Shown in pieces: positions 45,261-54,578 of a stretch of DNA of 64,000 nucleotides. The DNA comes from Eledone cirrhosa (taxonomy: Eukaryota; Mollusca; Cephalopoda; Octopoda; Eledonidae). Each line of letters starts with the position of its first letter. Position 1 is the first letter of the stretch. Under the pieces are notes generated by a model that was not told where the DNA came from, searched no databases, and was given only the letters and a program-made list of their open reading frames with translations. The translations under genes were made by a program, and so were the position numbers. Location of the stretch: positions 167,837,833-167,901,832 of the forward strand of contig OZ024743.1 in NCBI GenBank assembly GCA_964016885.1. Direction: 5' to 3'.

Positions 45261-48200
45261 ATGACCTCACTCAGAATAGGCAGCATAAATGCGCGTGGCT
45301 TGGGGTCGTCATGGAAGCAGGGTCACCTGCTCAACGACCTCAGGTCACTAAACATAGATGTAGTGGCCATCAGCGAGACCAGAATCTCCGAAGCACGGGC
45401 CTTCGCACCGATCTTCGGCGGCTACGATGTGTACGCATCTCCCAGCCGTCCTGGATCGGGTGGAGGAGTTGCTGTGCTTTTTCGGAGAGGTTTGGATCTC
45501 GCCATACGGGCCATCTTCCTGGACCCAGAGGGTAAGCTGGTGGTGCTGGACGTGACCAGCGGAGACGGGCAAGCTTTCAGTCTAGTGGCCGTCTATGCCC
45601 CGACAGGAGCAGGGCGGCCTGATTTCTTCCGGCGTCTGGAGACCTTTCTTGGAACGTCCCGCTCTTTAGTGTTAGTGGGCGACTGGAACGGGATCTTAGA
45701 TGCACGCTGGGACTGTGTGGGATTAGCGGATAGGGGTGGAGGGTGCAAGAGTCTCACCAACCTGCTCAGGCGTTTTGAACTGTCTGACAGGTACCGATTG
45801 GATTTCCCGAATGTGCCAATGTGGACTTGGACAAACCGCATAGGGTCATCCAGATCATATCTAGATAGAGTATTTTGTAGGGAAATAGATAGGTCTAGCA
45901 TAGGCTGTCCACAATTCAAGATAGTCAGCTACACGGACCACAAATTCGTGATCTGTGTGCTTGACTTAGATAGGCTTCATAGACGAGGACCCGGCTACTG
46001 GAAGCTAAACGCGTCCTTACCAGCGCGCAAGGCCTACAGAGACCGGATTAGCGAACTAGTTAAGCGGGCGTTGACGGGGGCCATCGTCAACAACAAGTGG
46101 TGGTTTGCTCTGAAAAGAGCGATTAGAATAGAATCGATTAGGTTTAGTAAGGCTTTAGCAATAGAGAAAAATAGAGCAGAGGGAGAACTAGTTAGAAAAT
46201 TAGACGAGGCGCTTAGCAAAGGCATTGCGACCGACGTGCTTGCGGCGAAATTGGCCCTTGACCAATTCTTCAATGCAAAGCACGAAGGCTGCGTTGTCAG
46301 AGCAAGGGTGCGTGCTCTCAGACACGAGGGGACGAAAGCCGTTCAATGGGCCCGAGTGGCGGAGACGCGTGTGTGGCAACAAAGCCACGATCCGGTCTTT
46401 GGTGGACCACGACGGGCGCATGCTACTCGATCCCGGGCAAATGTGTGAAGCTTTTCAGCGACACTTCGCTCAGCTGTTCGGGGGCAGCGGTAGGCCGGGT
46501 AGAGGGATGGAGTTTAGTGTCTACCTCGACGGACTGCCGCGGCTTTCGGCCACTGAGGCGAAGTGTTGCGAAAAGCCGATAACAGCCGCTGAAGTAAGGG
46601 AGGCAATGACTGGCTGCACAAGGGGTAAATCGCCTGGTTTGGATGGTCTGCCCTATGAACTTTACGTACAGATGCCAGACTTGTTCGGAGGCCTCTTGGC
46701 GGACGTCTACTGCAACTGGCAACAGAACGGGAGAATTCCCAGTTCTGTGAGCCGAGGAGCGGTGGCACTGCTGAGAAAGGATCCGAACAAGGGGGATAAC
46801 ATGGACAATTTCCGGCTCATAACTCTGCTAAACACAGAGTTCAAGATTTTGGCCAAGGTGCTAGCAAAGAGGTTGGCGCCTGTCGTTGGTGATCTGGTGG
46901 GAGAGGCGCAGACATGCGCCATTCCCGACAGATCCATCCACGACAACCTCCACCTCATGCGATACATCATAGAGAGGGTAGCTAAGGAACCTGGCACGGG
47001 TGGGTCCTTGATCAATTTAGATCAGTCGAAAGCTTTCGATAGGGTCGACCATCGTTACCTAGCGGCAGTCCTGAGGGCGGCTGGCTTTGGGCCCGTCTTC
47101 AGAGGCTGGATCGCTGCCATGCACAGCGACATCTGCTCTGTGGTGAGAGTGAACGGTCACCTGTCGGAACCGTTCAACATCATGCGCTCGGTCCGCCAAG
47201 GATGTCCCCTCTCGTCCCTCTTGTACGTATTGACTCTCGAGCCATTACTGCACAAACTGGAGACGTTGAGGGGAGTCCCGCGCGAACTAGGATGCGGAAG
47301 ATCCGTGTCAGCATATGCGGACGATGTCACCGTAGTGGTGTCGAACGCCAAACACATCGAGGCGATCGGCACTACACTAAGAGAATACGAAGCGGTGACA
47401 GGAGCAATGATCAACCAGGAAAAGTCAGTGGGCCTGCAGCTCGGCACCTGGAGAGGCAGGTCCATGCCGTCCAACAGCGTCGTCGGACGCTGGACGGACG
47501 GACCGGTTAAATTGCTAGGGGTCTGGTTCGGTCCGGACCTCCAGACGGACAAAAACTGGGACGAGGTGACGAGCAGGGTGGCTTCTCTCACCCAGAAATG
47601 GGCGGAGAGGAAGCTATCCCTGAAAGGTCGAGCGGAGGTGGCTAACGCGTACATCGCGTCTGTCATCTGCTACCGCCTGACCGTCGTACCTTGTCCTAAG
47701 CCTCTCCTGACTGCGCTGGAGCGTTTGCTCTTTCGCTTTTTGTGGAAGGGACGTGCTCCGATGGTCAGGCGGTCCATCTGTTGTCAACACCCGCTACGTG
47801 GAGGGCCGGGCATGCCGTGGCTGATGATGCGCAGGCACGCGCTCAGGCTACGACATCTCCACCTCTTCCTCGACGGTGATCAGGTGTGGTCGCCGTTTGG
47901 TAGGCGCGTATTTCCCCAGCTCGTTTCCTTGACGGAGCTGCAGTCCTTGGTCAAGCGAAGACCGAGAGGGAGCGCCTGGAGACTGGAATGTCTTCAGGCG
48001 CTCACAGCCCTCGAGCAATCGGGCAATGTGATCGGTGGAAACTCCACCTCGGCGTTCTATAGAGGATTAGTGGAGGGTAAGAGCGACGACGTACTTGGGG
48101 AAACTCTAGGCGTCGACGAAAATCAACTAGCCAATCTCTTCGGAAGAACTTTCGGGCCGGGGCCTATGGACAACTTCCAGAAATCTCTGGCCCGGCAGTG

Positions 48201-48681
48201 CTACCGAGGAGCCTTGCCAGTTCGGGATAAACTCTACAGGCATGGAGGTGCCGTCAGCCGGGCATGTCCGAGATGCGCGCAGGGCGACGAAACCGTCCTG
48301 CACGCACTCGTCCAGTGTCCGAAAATTGCTGACTTGTGGGTTTATGTCGAACACCTGCTGTCGCGTTTAGGACGGATCCGGCTATCATCTGAGTCCATCG
48401 TGAGGATTGCCCCGCCCTCCTCCTTTAGCCGGGAAGGGCAGGCAGTTTTTATCTGTCTGGTGGCCATGGCGAAAGAGATAGTATGGTGGACACGTTTGAA
48501 AGGGCTGAAGACGAGTACTTACCTCTTCGGTGATGCTCTGATTGACTTTTTCAAATTTCATTTGAAAAGGAAAATCAGAGTAGAGAAGGAAGTGCTCTCT
48601 TCCCAGCATTTTGTTGAAAGATGGGTGAGAGAAGCAAGAATGGCCCGAGTGAATGGGCCTACTCTGAGTATATATCTGTAA
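45261..48681 (+). pseudogene. LINE delta ORF2: APE endonuclease-reverse transcriptase, one frameshift
   Basis: About 1140 residues. Endonuclease: RIGSINARGLGSSWKQGH, VVAISETRIS, VAVYAPTGAGRPDFF, LVGDWNGILDARWD and YTDHKFVIC (usual S of SDH is T). Reverse transcriptase: GKSPGLDGLPYELYV, NLDQSKAFDRVDHRYL, RQGCPLSSLLYVL and AYADDVTVVV (47313-47341). A C-terminal knuckle CPRCAQGDETVLHALVQC lies at about 48265-48320. The one defect is an extra base in GTGTGTGG near 46370, where epsilon reads CGACGTGG; frame 45261-46448 passes to frame 46225-48681. With that exception every catalytic motif is intact, so this copy may be recently active. Confidence 0.85.
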
Positions 48682-48942
48682 ATTAAAGGTGGAAAACTGG
48701 GAGAGGGCACTTGCCTTGGTGGTCAGGGTCATTGTGGCTTTTTACTGGGCTTTCTCCACAAATGTCCCTCCGAAGTCTCCCCCCTATTGGGGAATTTTTC
48801 ATTGTTATTTTCATTGTTATTTTTGTTACATCCTCTGTTTTTGTTTTTTACACGCAGAAATGCCCATTTGTACCGTCCTGCATTGTCCTGCACTGTCCTT
48901 AATGTCTACTTTATGTAAACCCTTGTGGTTAATAAAGAAATC
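48682..48942 (+). other. LINE delta 3' UTR with AATAAA
   Basis: Shared with beta (38420-38672). It ends CCCTTGTGGTTAATAAAGAAATC. The AATAAA may be both poly(A) signal and part of the 3' recognition end. A related CCCTT.GGGGTTAAATAA occurs in the 5' UTR of delta (43102-43120). Confidence 0.6.
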
Positions 48943-48972
48943 ATTATTATTATTATTATTGTTATTGTTATT
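48943..48972. repeat. (ATT)n junction tract, delta to R4/Dong copy 1
   Basis: ATT units with two GTT variants. The minus-strand R4/Dong-like element ends at 48973 (plus-strand CCTTGAATCTCAG). Confidence 0.95.
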
Positions 48973-51900
48973 CCTTGAATCTCAGTCATTGATGTTGGTT
49001 AACTGGAAAGTCCGTTGGATTGAATATCAAGCCACTACCTGCAGCCTCAGATATTCAGGACGTATCGGAGGGTTCTTGCTGTTCCAAGCAAGCATGCCTT
49101 TTGAAGCGTTCCAAAAAGCGTGAAGGGGCCGATTTTCTTTAACCATCCCTGGAAACTTTTGGAGATAGTCCCCAGTGCGCCTATGACAATCGGGATCACT
49201 TTGACTTCATGGCAGTTCCAAATCCTTTTCACCTCCCACTTTAGGTCCTGGTATCGGTTAATTTTCTCCCTCTCCTTCTCTTGCACTCTCGTGTCGAACG
49301 GGCAGGCCACATCCACAATCAGGCACGATCTTTTTTCTTTGTCCACAACCACCAGGTCAGGTCTATTGTGTTCCAGGTTTTTGTCCGTCTGTATCCTAAA
49401 ATCCCACAGCACCTTCACCTGATTGTTCTCCATCACCGCCTCTGGCCTATGCTCATACCATTTCTCAGAATGTGGTAGATTGTTTACTTTGCACAGGTGC
49501 CAGTGGATCACCCTGCCCATCACATCGTGTCTCCAGCCCTTATAGTGGGTCTGGGCTAGGTGTTTACACTCGGACACAATGTGAGCCACAGTCTCCTCTC
49601 TCTCTCCACAGATCCTGCACAGTGGGCTGGCCTCCTCCTTGTAGATATGGTGCTTCAACCACTTCGTTTTGAGGGCCTGCTCCTGCGCAGCCATTAGCAT
49701 TTCTTCTGTAGCCTTTTTGAGGTCTCCTCTTCTCAACCAGTTCCATGTCTGTGGATCTCTAAATTCAGTTTTCTCAAAGAAGGTACTATGAAGGGGTTTT
49801 CCCTTAAGGCTGCTCTTCCTCCTTGATGTTATTTCCTCCCTGGACATCCCCTGGCCTACTGTCCCCTCCTTCAGTACAGCTCTGAGCATTGGCTCCTTAC
49901 TATAGGTCACGTATTTGTATAGGTTGTTTTTCTCCATCTGAACACAGTCCTCTATGCTGATAAGACCTCTTCCACCCTCAGATCTCCTTAGGTAGAGTCT
50001 ATCGACATCACTCCTCTTGTGGAACATGTTGTAGATAGTCAATAGCTTCCTAGTCTTCCTATCCATTTCTTTCTGTTCAACAACATTCCATCTCAGAATT
50101 CCCGCACTGTACCTAATAATAGACACAGCTCGGGAATTTACTGCGCTTATGGCATTTCTGCTGTTCAGATGTGACTTCAATACGCTCCTTACTCTCCGAA
50201 TGTATTCAGTTCTTAACAATTCCTTCATTTTTTTGTTCTTTATGCCATCAGCCTCCAGAACGCCCAAATACTTGTATCCTTCCTCAGAGTCAATTTCCTT
50301 TATCATCTCACCTGTTGGTATCTGGATCCCGTTACTTCTGCTCAACCTACCCCTCTTCATCACAATGACTCCACATTTACCAATACCAAACTGCATACAT
50401 ATATCACTGCTGAAAATACGGACAGTTTCAACAAGCACATCCAACTCCTTCTCACTTTTCCCGAAGAGCTTAAGATCGTCCATGAAGAGGAGGTGATTGA
50501 TGGTAAGCTCTCCCCTTCCCAACTTGTATCCTGCTCTCACTTTTCGCAGCATAATGGTCAAGGGCATCAGGGCAAGGACAAACAACAGAGGGGACAGGCT
50601 ATCTCCCTGGAAGATACCTCTCTTGATCTTCACGCTTCCCAAGGATACTCCAGTTGATGTCAACTCTGTCTCCCAGGACCCCATACTCCTGCCTAGCAAC
50701 TGTCTGATGTTATCCGCCACCCTGAAGATCTCCAGGCTTTTGGTGATCCAGGAATGAGGCACCATGTCAAATGCCTTTCTGTAGTCTATCCATCCCATGG
50801 CAAGATCAGTGTGTCTCCTCCTGCAATTCCCCATTACCATCTTATCAATAAGCAACTGGTCCTTTGTACCACGTGACTTCTTTCGGCATCCTTTCTGTTC
50901 GTCCGGTAACAAGTTGTTTGTGTGGAGGTGATGGTAGATTTCCTCAGACACAATGCTCGTCAACAGTTTCCACATTACGGGCAGACATGTGATAGGTCTA
51001 TAGTTGGTAGCATCATTACCCTTGATTCGGTCTTTCATTATCAGAACTGTGGTACCTTTTGTCAACCACTCTGGCACCTCACCCGACACCAAGCAGTCAT
51101 TGAACATGGCCGTCAGCTTCGGGTGGAGGGATGTTAGATGTTTAATCCAATACCCCTGCACACCATCTGGGCCTGGCGATTTCCAGTTGGTTAGTTTTTT
51201 GGCTTGTCCCTTAAGAGTTTCAACTGTGATACTCAAATCAGTCTGTTGCTGTGCCTGCTCACCGATCTCCCTCTGTACTGTCTCAATCCACCCTGCCTGG
51301 GCATTGTGTCTAACATCCTGCTCCCATATTCCTCTCCAGAATGTTTTAGTTTGCTCCGCCACAGGGATCAAGTCGTTGCCTCTTTCTTTGCCCTCAAGCT
51401 GTCCAAACAGCATCTTCTGGTTGTTGTCGAACATGCGGTTCTGTTTATACTGACTGACCCTGTTCTCGTATCGCCTGATTTTTGCACTCTTTGCTACAAT
51501 GCGTTGCTTCAATTCCTCTATGATAATATTTAGCTTTTTACTCCTAGTTTTGTATTTTATTTCCAGTCTATTTTTAGTGCCTATGTTTTTTAGTGTCCCA
51601 TTCAGTAGTGACTCAAGCTTTCCTATGTCATTTCTCATTTCCCCGATTTGCCCACTCAGTCGCTTCTTCCACCACGGCTCTGCTCTTTCTTGTCTGTTGT
51701 TTCCTCTCGCTTTTATACCAAGTAGTTTCCTCACCGTATTTGCTGTTGCTCTGAGGATATTGTTGCACTGGTGAAGGGTCCTCGCCTCAAGGTATGGGAT
51801 GTCTTTGTTTACCTTAGCTGTTGTTTCTTTTAACTTTTTCCTGTCTACAAATCTTAGGTTCATAGGTCTCCCACTATCATTGTTCAATTCATCTACCACT

Positions 51901-52500
51901 AAATTTAGGATGTCAACCGAATCTTGTCCTAGCCCGTCAGCATTCATCTCCTCAGTGGCCGTATCTCTGTTCCAGGTATTATTTATCTCAGTACTCAGAT
52001 CATTGTCTGCTTCGGGTGGTTCCTCCGTTCTCAGGACCTCCTCACCTTCATTTCCCACCGGCTCGCTTGTCTGGCATACTACACCCGCCATCTCCAAGCC
52101 ATTCTCTCTGCTCAGTTCCTCCAGTTCCAGCTCGCTTATCCACCCATTAGTTCTTATTACCCGAGCCTGCCCGGCCAATTTTTGTTCATCTAATTTAAAT
52201 AAACCAATCTCGTTCCAGATGTTATGCATCCGTCTCCTGTAGCCCCTCTCCTTGGGGTTACTTTTCAGGTAGCATTGCATAACAGTTCTATTCAATTCTT
52301 TCGTCCAGTTGGTTCTGGCCCCTTTCCTTCTTCTCCTTCCTCCAACATCAGCAGTATTTGGTTGACAGTCAGGTTCCTGCTGCTGAGCCAGGGGGCACCT
52401 GTTGGGTGAGAGTCTGTCACATGACGTTCTAGTCTCCATTTCACCGTTATTCGAACTGTTTATGTTCGATATTTAAACACTCTTATCGAGGATTGGCGAA
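48973..52500 (-). mobile_element. R4/Dong-like LINE copy 1, intact ORF
   Basis: Minus-strand element whose 3' end (..CTGAGATTCAAGG on the minus strand) abuts (AAT)n. Family knowledge: Dong of Bombyx and relatives in the R4 clade insert into TAA repeats. The 5' boundary is not defined; its untranslated region may include the tandem repeats up to 54039. Confidence 0.8.
49047..52439 (-). CDS. R4/Dong-like LINE polyprotein: Myb, reverse transcriptase, CCHC, RLE endonuclease
   Basis: Uninterrupted 1130-residue frame. Residues about 42-110 resemble a Myb-like DNA-binding segment (NWTKELNRTVMQCYLKSN, RGYRRRMHNIWNEIG). About 220-380 is basic and helical. Reverse transcriptase about 420-700: NWKSPGPDGVQGYWIK, NYRPITCLPVMWKLL, EQKGCRKKSRGTKDQLL, WIDYRKAFDMVPHSW (about 555), GIFQGDSLSPLLFVLAL and FMDDLKLFG (about 653, catalytic DD). 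A knuckle CRICGEREETVAHIVSEC is near 940. The endonuclease HNRPDLVVVDKEKRSCLIV then DVACPFD is near 1028-1050 (PD-(D/E)XK). EQKGCR with TKDQL is typical of the R4/Dong clade. It would nick TAA repeats and prime reverse transcription there. All motifs are intact, so recent activity is plausible. Confidence 0.85.
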   Translation of the reverse strand: METRTSCDRLSPNRCPLAQQQEPDCQPNTADVGGRRRRKGARTNWTKELNRTVMQCYLKSNPKERGYRRRMHNIWNEIGLFKLDEQKLAGQARVIRTNGWISELELEELSRENGLEMAGVVCQTSEPVGNEGEEVLRTEEPPEADNDLSTEINNTWNRDTATEEMNADGLGQDSVDILNLVVDELNNDSGRPMNLRFVDRKKLKETTAKVNKDIPYLEARTLHQCNNILRATANTVRKLLGIKARGNNRQERAEPWWKKRLSGQIGEMRNDIGKLESLLNGTLKNIGTKNRLEIKYKTRSKKLNIIIEELKQRIVAKSAKIRRYENRVSQYKQNRMFDNNQKMLFGQLEGKERGNDLIPVAEQTKTFWRGIWEQDVRHNAQAGWIETVQREIGEQAQQQTDLSITVETLKGQAKKLTNWKSPGPDGVQGYWIKHLTSLHPKLTAMFNDCLVSGEVPEWLTKGTTVLIMKDRIKGNDATNYRPITCLPVMWKLLTSIVSEEIYHHLHTNNLLPDEQKGCRKKSRGTKDQLLIDKMVMGNCRRRHTDLAMGWIDYRKAFDMVPHSWITKSLEIFRVADNIRQLLGRSMGSWETELTSTGVSLGSVKIKRGIFQGDSLSPLLFVLALMPLTIMLRKVRAGYKLGRGELTINHLLFMDDLKLFGKSEKELDVLVETVRIFSSDICMQFGIGKCGVIVMKRGRLSRSNGIQIPTGEMIKEIDSEEGYKYLGVLEADGIKNKKMKELLRTEYIRRVRSVLKSHLNSRNAISAVNSRAVSIIRYSAGILRWNVVEQKEMDRKTRKLLTIYNMFHKRSDVDRLYLRRSEGGRGLISIEDCVQMEKNNLYKYVTYSKEPMLRAVLKEGTVGQGMSREEITSRRKSSLKGKPLHSTFFEKTEFRDPQTWNWLRRGDLKKATEEMLMAAQEQALKTKWLKHHIYKEEASPLCRICGEREETVAHIVSECKHLAQTHYKGWRHDVMGRVIHWHLCKVNNLPHSEKWYEHRPEAVMENNQVKVLWDFRIQTDKNLEHNRPDLVVVDKEKRSCLIVDVACPFDTRVQEKEREKINRYQDLKWEVKRIWNCHEVKVIPIVIGALGTISKSFQGWLKKIGPFTLFGTLQKACLLGTARTLRYVLNI

Positions 52501-52742
52501 TGTATGTTTACATAGCCATCTGTGGATCCGCCATCCCACTTGGCCCTTGTGTGGCATTATCACCACGCTGTATACGAACACACATAAACAAACAAACACA
52601 CAGGCAGAAAGGGCCCCAGAAATGAATAAGCATAAGTTTCATTGTAATGTAGTGTTCGAATGTCTGACTTAGTTTTAGTTTTTTAAGTTTTACTTTTTCC
52701 CCCCTCTTCTCTGTCCGTCCGCCTGCTTCTCTCTTCATTCTT
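52501..52742. other. Sequence upstream of R4/Dong copy 1
   Basis: No gene seen. It is upstream of the minus-strand ORF, so possibly its 5' UTR. T-rich towards 52740. Confidence 0.4.
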
Positions 52743-54039
52743 ATTTTCTTTACGTTTTTGGGGTTTCTTTTTTTTGTTTTTGTTTTTCTCTGTTTGTTTT
52801 TCTCGTTTTTTGCTGTTGTTGCTGTGCTGCTTTGGTTTTGTTGTTTGTTTTTTCTTTTTTCTTTTGGGTCTATCTATATATTTTGATGCCTTCCTCTTTG
52901 TTAGTAGTAGGAATTCTATAATGTGGAAGTAGCAGCCAGCAGGGAAGTGGGTGACTGGCGGCGTTAGCGATACTGAGACAGTGGTGGTGGTGATGTCGAT
53001 ACCGAGGCAGTGGTGGCGGTGATGTGACCGTATTACTGTAGTGATGGTGCTGTAGCGGAGTCAAGGGGTGGTGGCGGCGGTGCTGGGATAGTGGTGGTAA
53101 TGATGGCCGTAGTGAGCGGTGGCGGTGAAGGTGAAAATGTGTCGTTATCTGGCTGTTGTGTTTAGTGTACACAGATGATGGGGTGGGTGGTGTATCTAGT
53201 TTCTGGTGTTGGTGAGTTTAGCTGTCCTATATAGTGTAGCCAGAGGAGAGGAGGGGAGGGGTTCTTCTTCCATTTATAGCCATTTTTTTATTTTTGGATA
53301 TACAGTGTACAATACAAAGTTGAATATTTGAATATTTGAGCCTTATAACAATATATTTTCTTTACGTTTTGAGCCTTATAACAATATATTTTCTTTACGT
53401 TTTGAGCCTTATAACAATATATTTTCTTTACGTTTTTGGGGTTTCTTTTTTTTGTTTTTGTTTTTCTCTGTTTGTTTTTCTCGTTTTTTGCTGTTGTTGC
53501 TGTGCTGCTTTGGTTTTGTTGTTTGTTTTTTCTTTTTTCTTTTGGGTCTATCTATATATTTTGATGCCTTCCTCTTTGTTAGTAGTAAGAATTCTATAAT
53601 GTGGGATTAGCAGCCAGCAGGGAAGTGGGAGACTGGCGGCGTTAGCGATACTGAGACAGTGGTGGTGGTGATGTCGATACCGAGGCAGTGGTGGTGGTGA
53701 TGTGACCGTATTACTGTAGTGATGGTGCTGTAGCGGAGTCAAGGGGTGGTGGCGGCGGTGATGGGATAGTGGTGGTAAGGATGGCCGTAGTGAGCGGTGG
53801 CGGTGAAGGTGAAAATGTGTCGTTATCTGGCTGTTGTGTTTAGTGTACACATATGATGGGGTGGGTGGTGTATCTAGTTTCTGGTGTTGGTGAGTTTAGC
53901 TGTCCTATATAGTGTAGCCAGAGGAGAGGAGGGGAGGGGTTCTTCTTCCATTTATAGCCATTTTTTTTTTTTTTGGATATACAGTGTACAATACAAAGTT
54001 GAATATTTGAATATTTGAGCCTTATAACAATATATTTTG
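52743..54039. repeat. Two tandem 678-bp units with three 33-bp sub-repeats
   Basis: The unit starting ATTTTCTTTACGTTTTTGGG at 52743 recurs at 53421, offset 678 bp, with few differences, through GGATATACAGTGTACAATAC and GAATATTTGAATATTTGAG. Between them GAGCCTTATAACAATATATT plus TTCTTTACGTTTT repeats exactly at 53338, 53371 and 53404. Both units contain G/T-rich GGTGGTGGTGATG stretches. Their position upstream of the minus-strand ORF fits promoter monomers of a LINE 5' UTR, but a chance tandem duplication is equally possible. Confidence 0.85.
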
Positions 54040-54191
54040 GGTCCGAATTTTATGGGGCTCAAGCCGGGTGCTTTACGTAGCATTTGTGCTAAGAGTTGTT
54101 ATTTCACAAATGGTTTAAATATGTTAAAAATTCAAAACTTACGGGAGCGATTTCATGACCTCCGTCACCTCGTGCGTCTTCTTCCCTTATT
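54040..54191. other. Unassigned stretch before the (ATT)32 tract
   Basis: GGGTCCGAATTTTATGGGGC and following sequence; nothing recognised. It may be the far 5' end of R4/Dong copy 1. Confidence 0.35.
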
Positions 54192-54203
54192 ATTATAAAG
54201 AAA

Positions 54204-54301
<98 letters not shown>
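54192..54301 (+). repeat. Perfect (ATT)32 preceded by a remnant of a LINE tail
   Basis: ATTATAAAGAAATC (54192-54205) matches the last bases of the Tx1-like LINE (AATAAAGAAATC). It is followed by 32 uninterrupted ATT units (54206-54301). Epsilon begins at 54302. Confidence 0.9.
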
Positions 54302-54451
54302 GTTGGTGAAGCCACGCTTCTTATCGCCTCCAGTCTTTTTCAACGTTTTACCTCTTTTTCAATCGTTCTAAACCTTTTATTCAAGTTTTAAATTTGATAA
54401 AAGTTTAGAAGAAGTGACCCACCTAATACAGGGGTTCACTAGTAAATAATA

Positions 54452-54474
54452 CGACACCCCTTTACGGGGTGTCG
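54452..54474 (+). promoter_or_regulatory. 5' UTR hairpin of LINE epsilon
   Basis: CGACACCCC and GGGGTGTCG pair perfectly (9 bp) around TTTAC, about 150 nt from the 5' end. Gamma and delta have an unrelated-sequence hairpin at a similar distance. Confidence 0.6.
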
Positions 54475-54578
54475 CATTCGTATTTGTATAAAAATATTTT
54501 TTTGAAAAATTTTAACATCGATAACACAAAGAGAGAGAGCGCTATCAGACAACACAGAGAGAGGGAGACTTTATCAGC

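Larger units (their letters stand above)
42954..48942 (+). mobile_element. Tx1/L1-like LINE copy delta, full length, nearly intact
   Basis: A 6.0-kb element with a 5' UTR (hairpin AAAGAC..GTCTTT with 11 bp and a bulged A, 43053-43085), intact ORF1, a 79-nt intercistronic region, ORF2 with a single frameshift, and a 3' UTR ending TTGTGGTTAATAAAGAAATC before (ATT)10. It is the best copy of its family in the window. The Tx1 assignment rests on APE plus RT plus terminal CCHC and the QGCPLSSLLYVL-type RT box. Tx1-clade LINEs are known to include sequence-specific elements. Confidence 0.85.

Noticed and set aside
52743..54039. CRISPR or phage-type direct repeats
   Set aside because: Units are long, few and eukaryotic in context; better described as a tandem duplication.
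54104..54391. Poly-Asn and poly-Ile frames
   Set aside because: Pure translation of (ATT)32.
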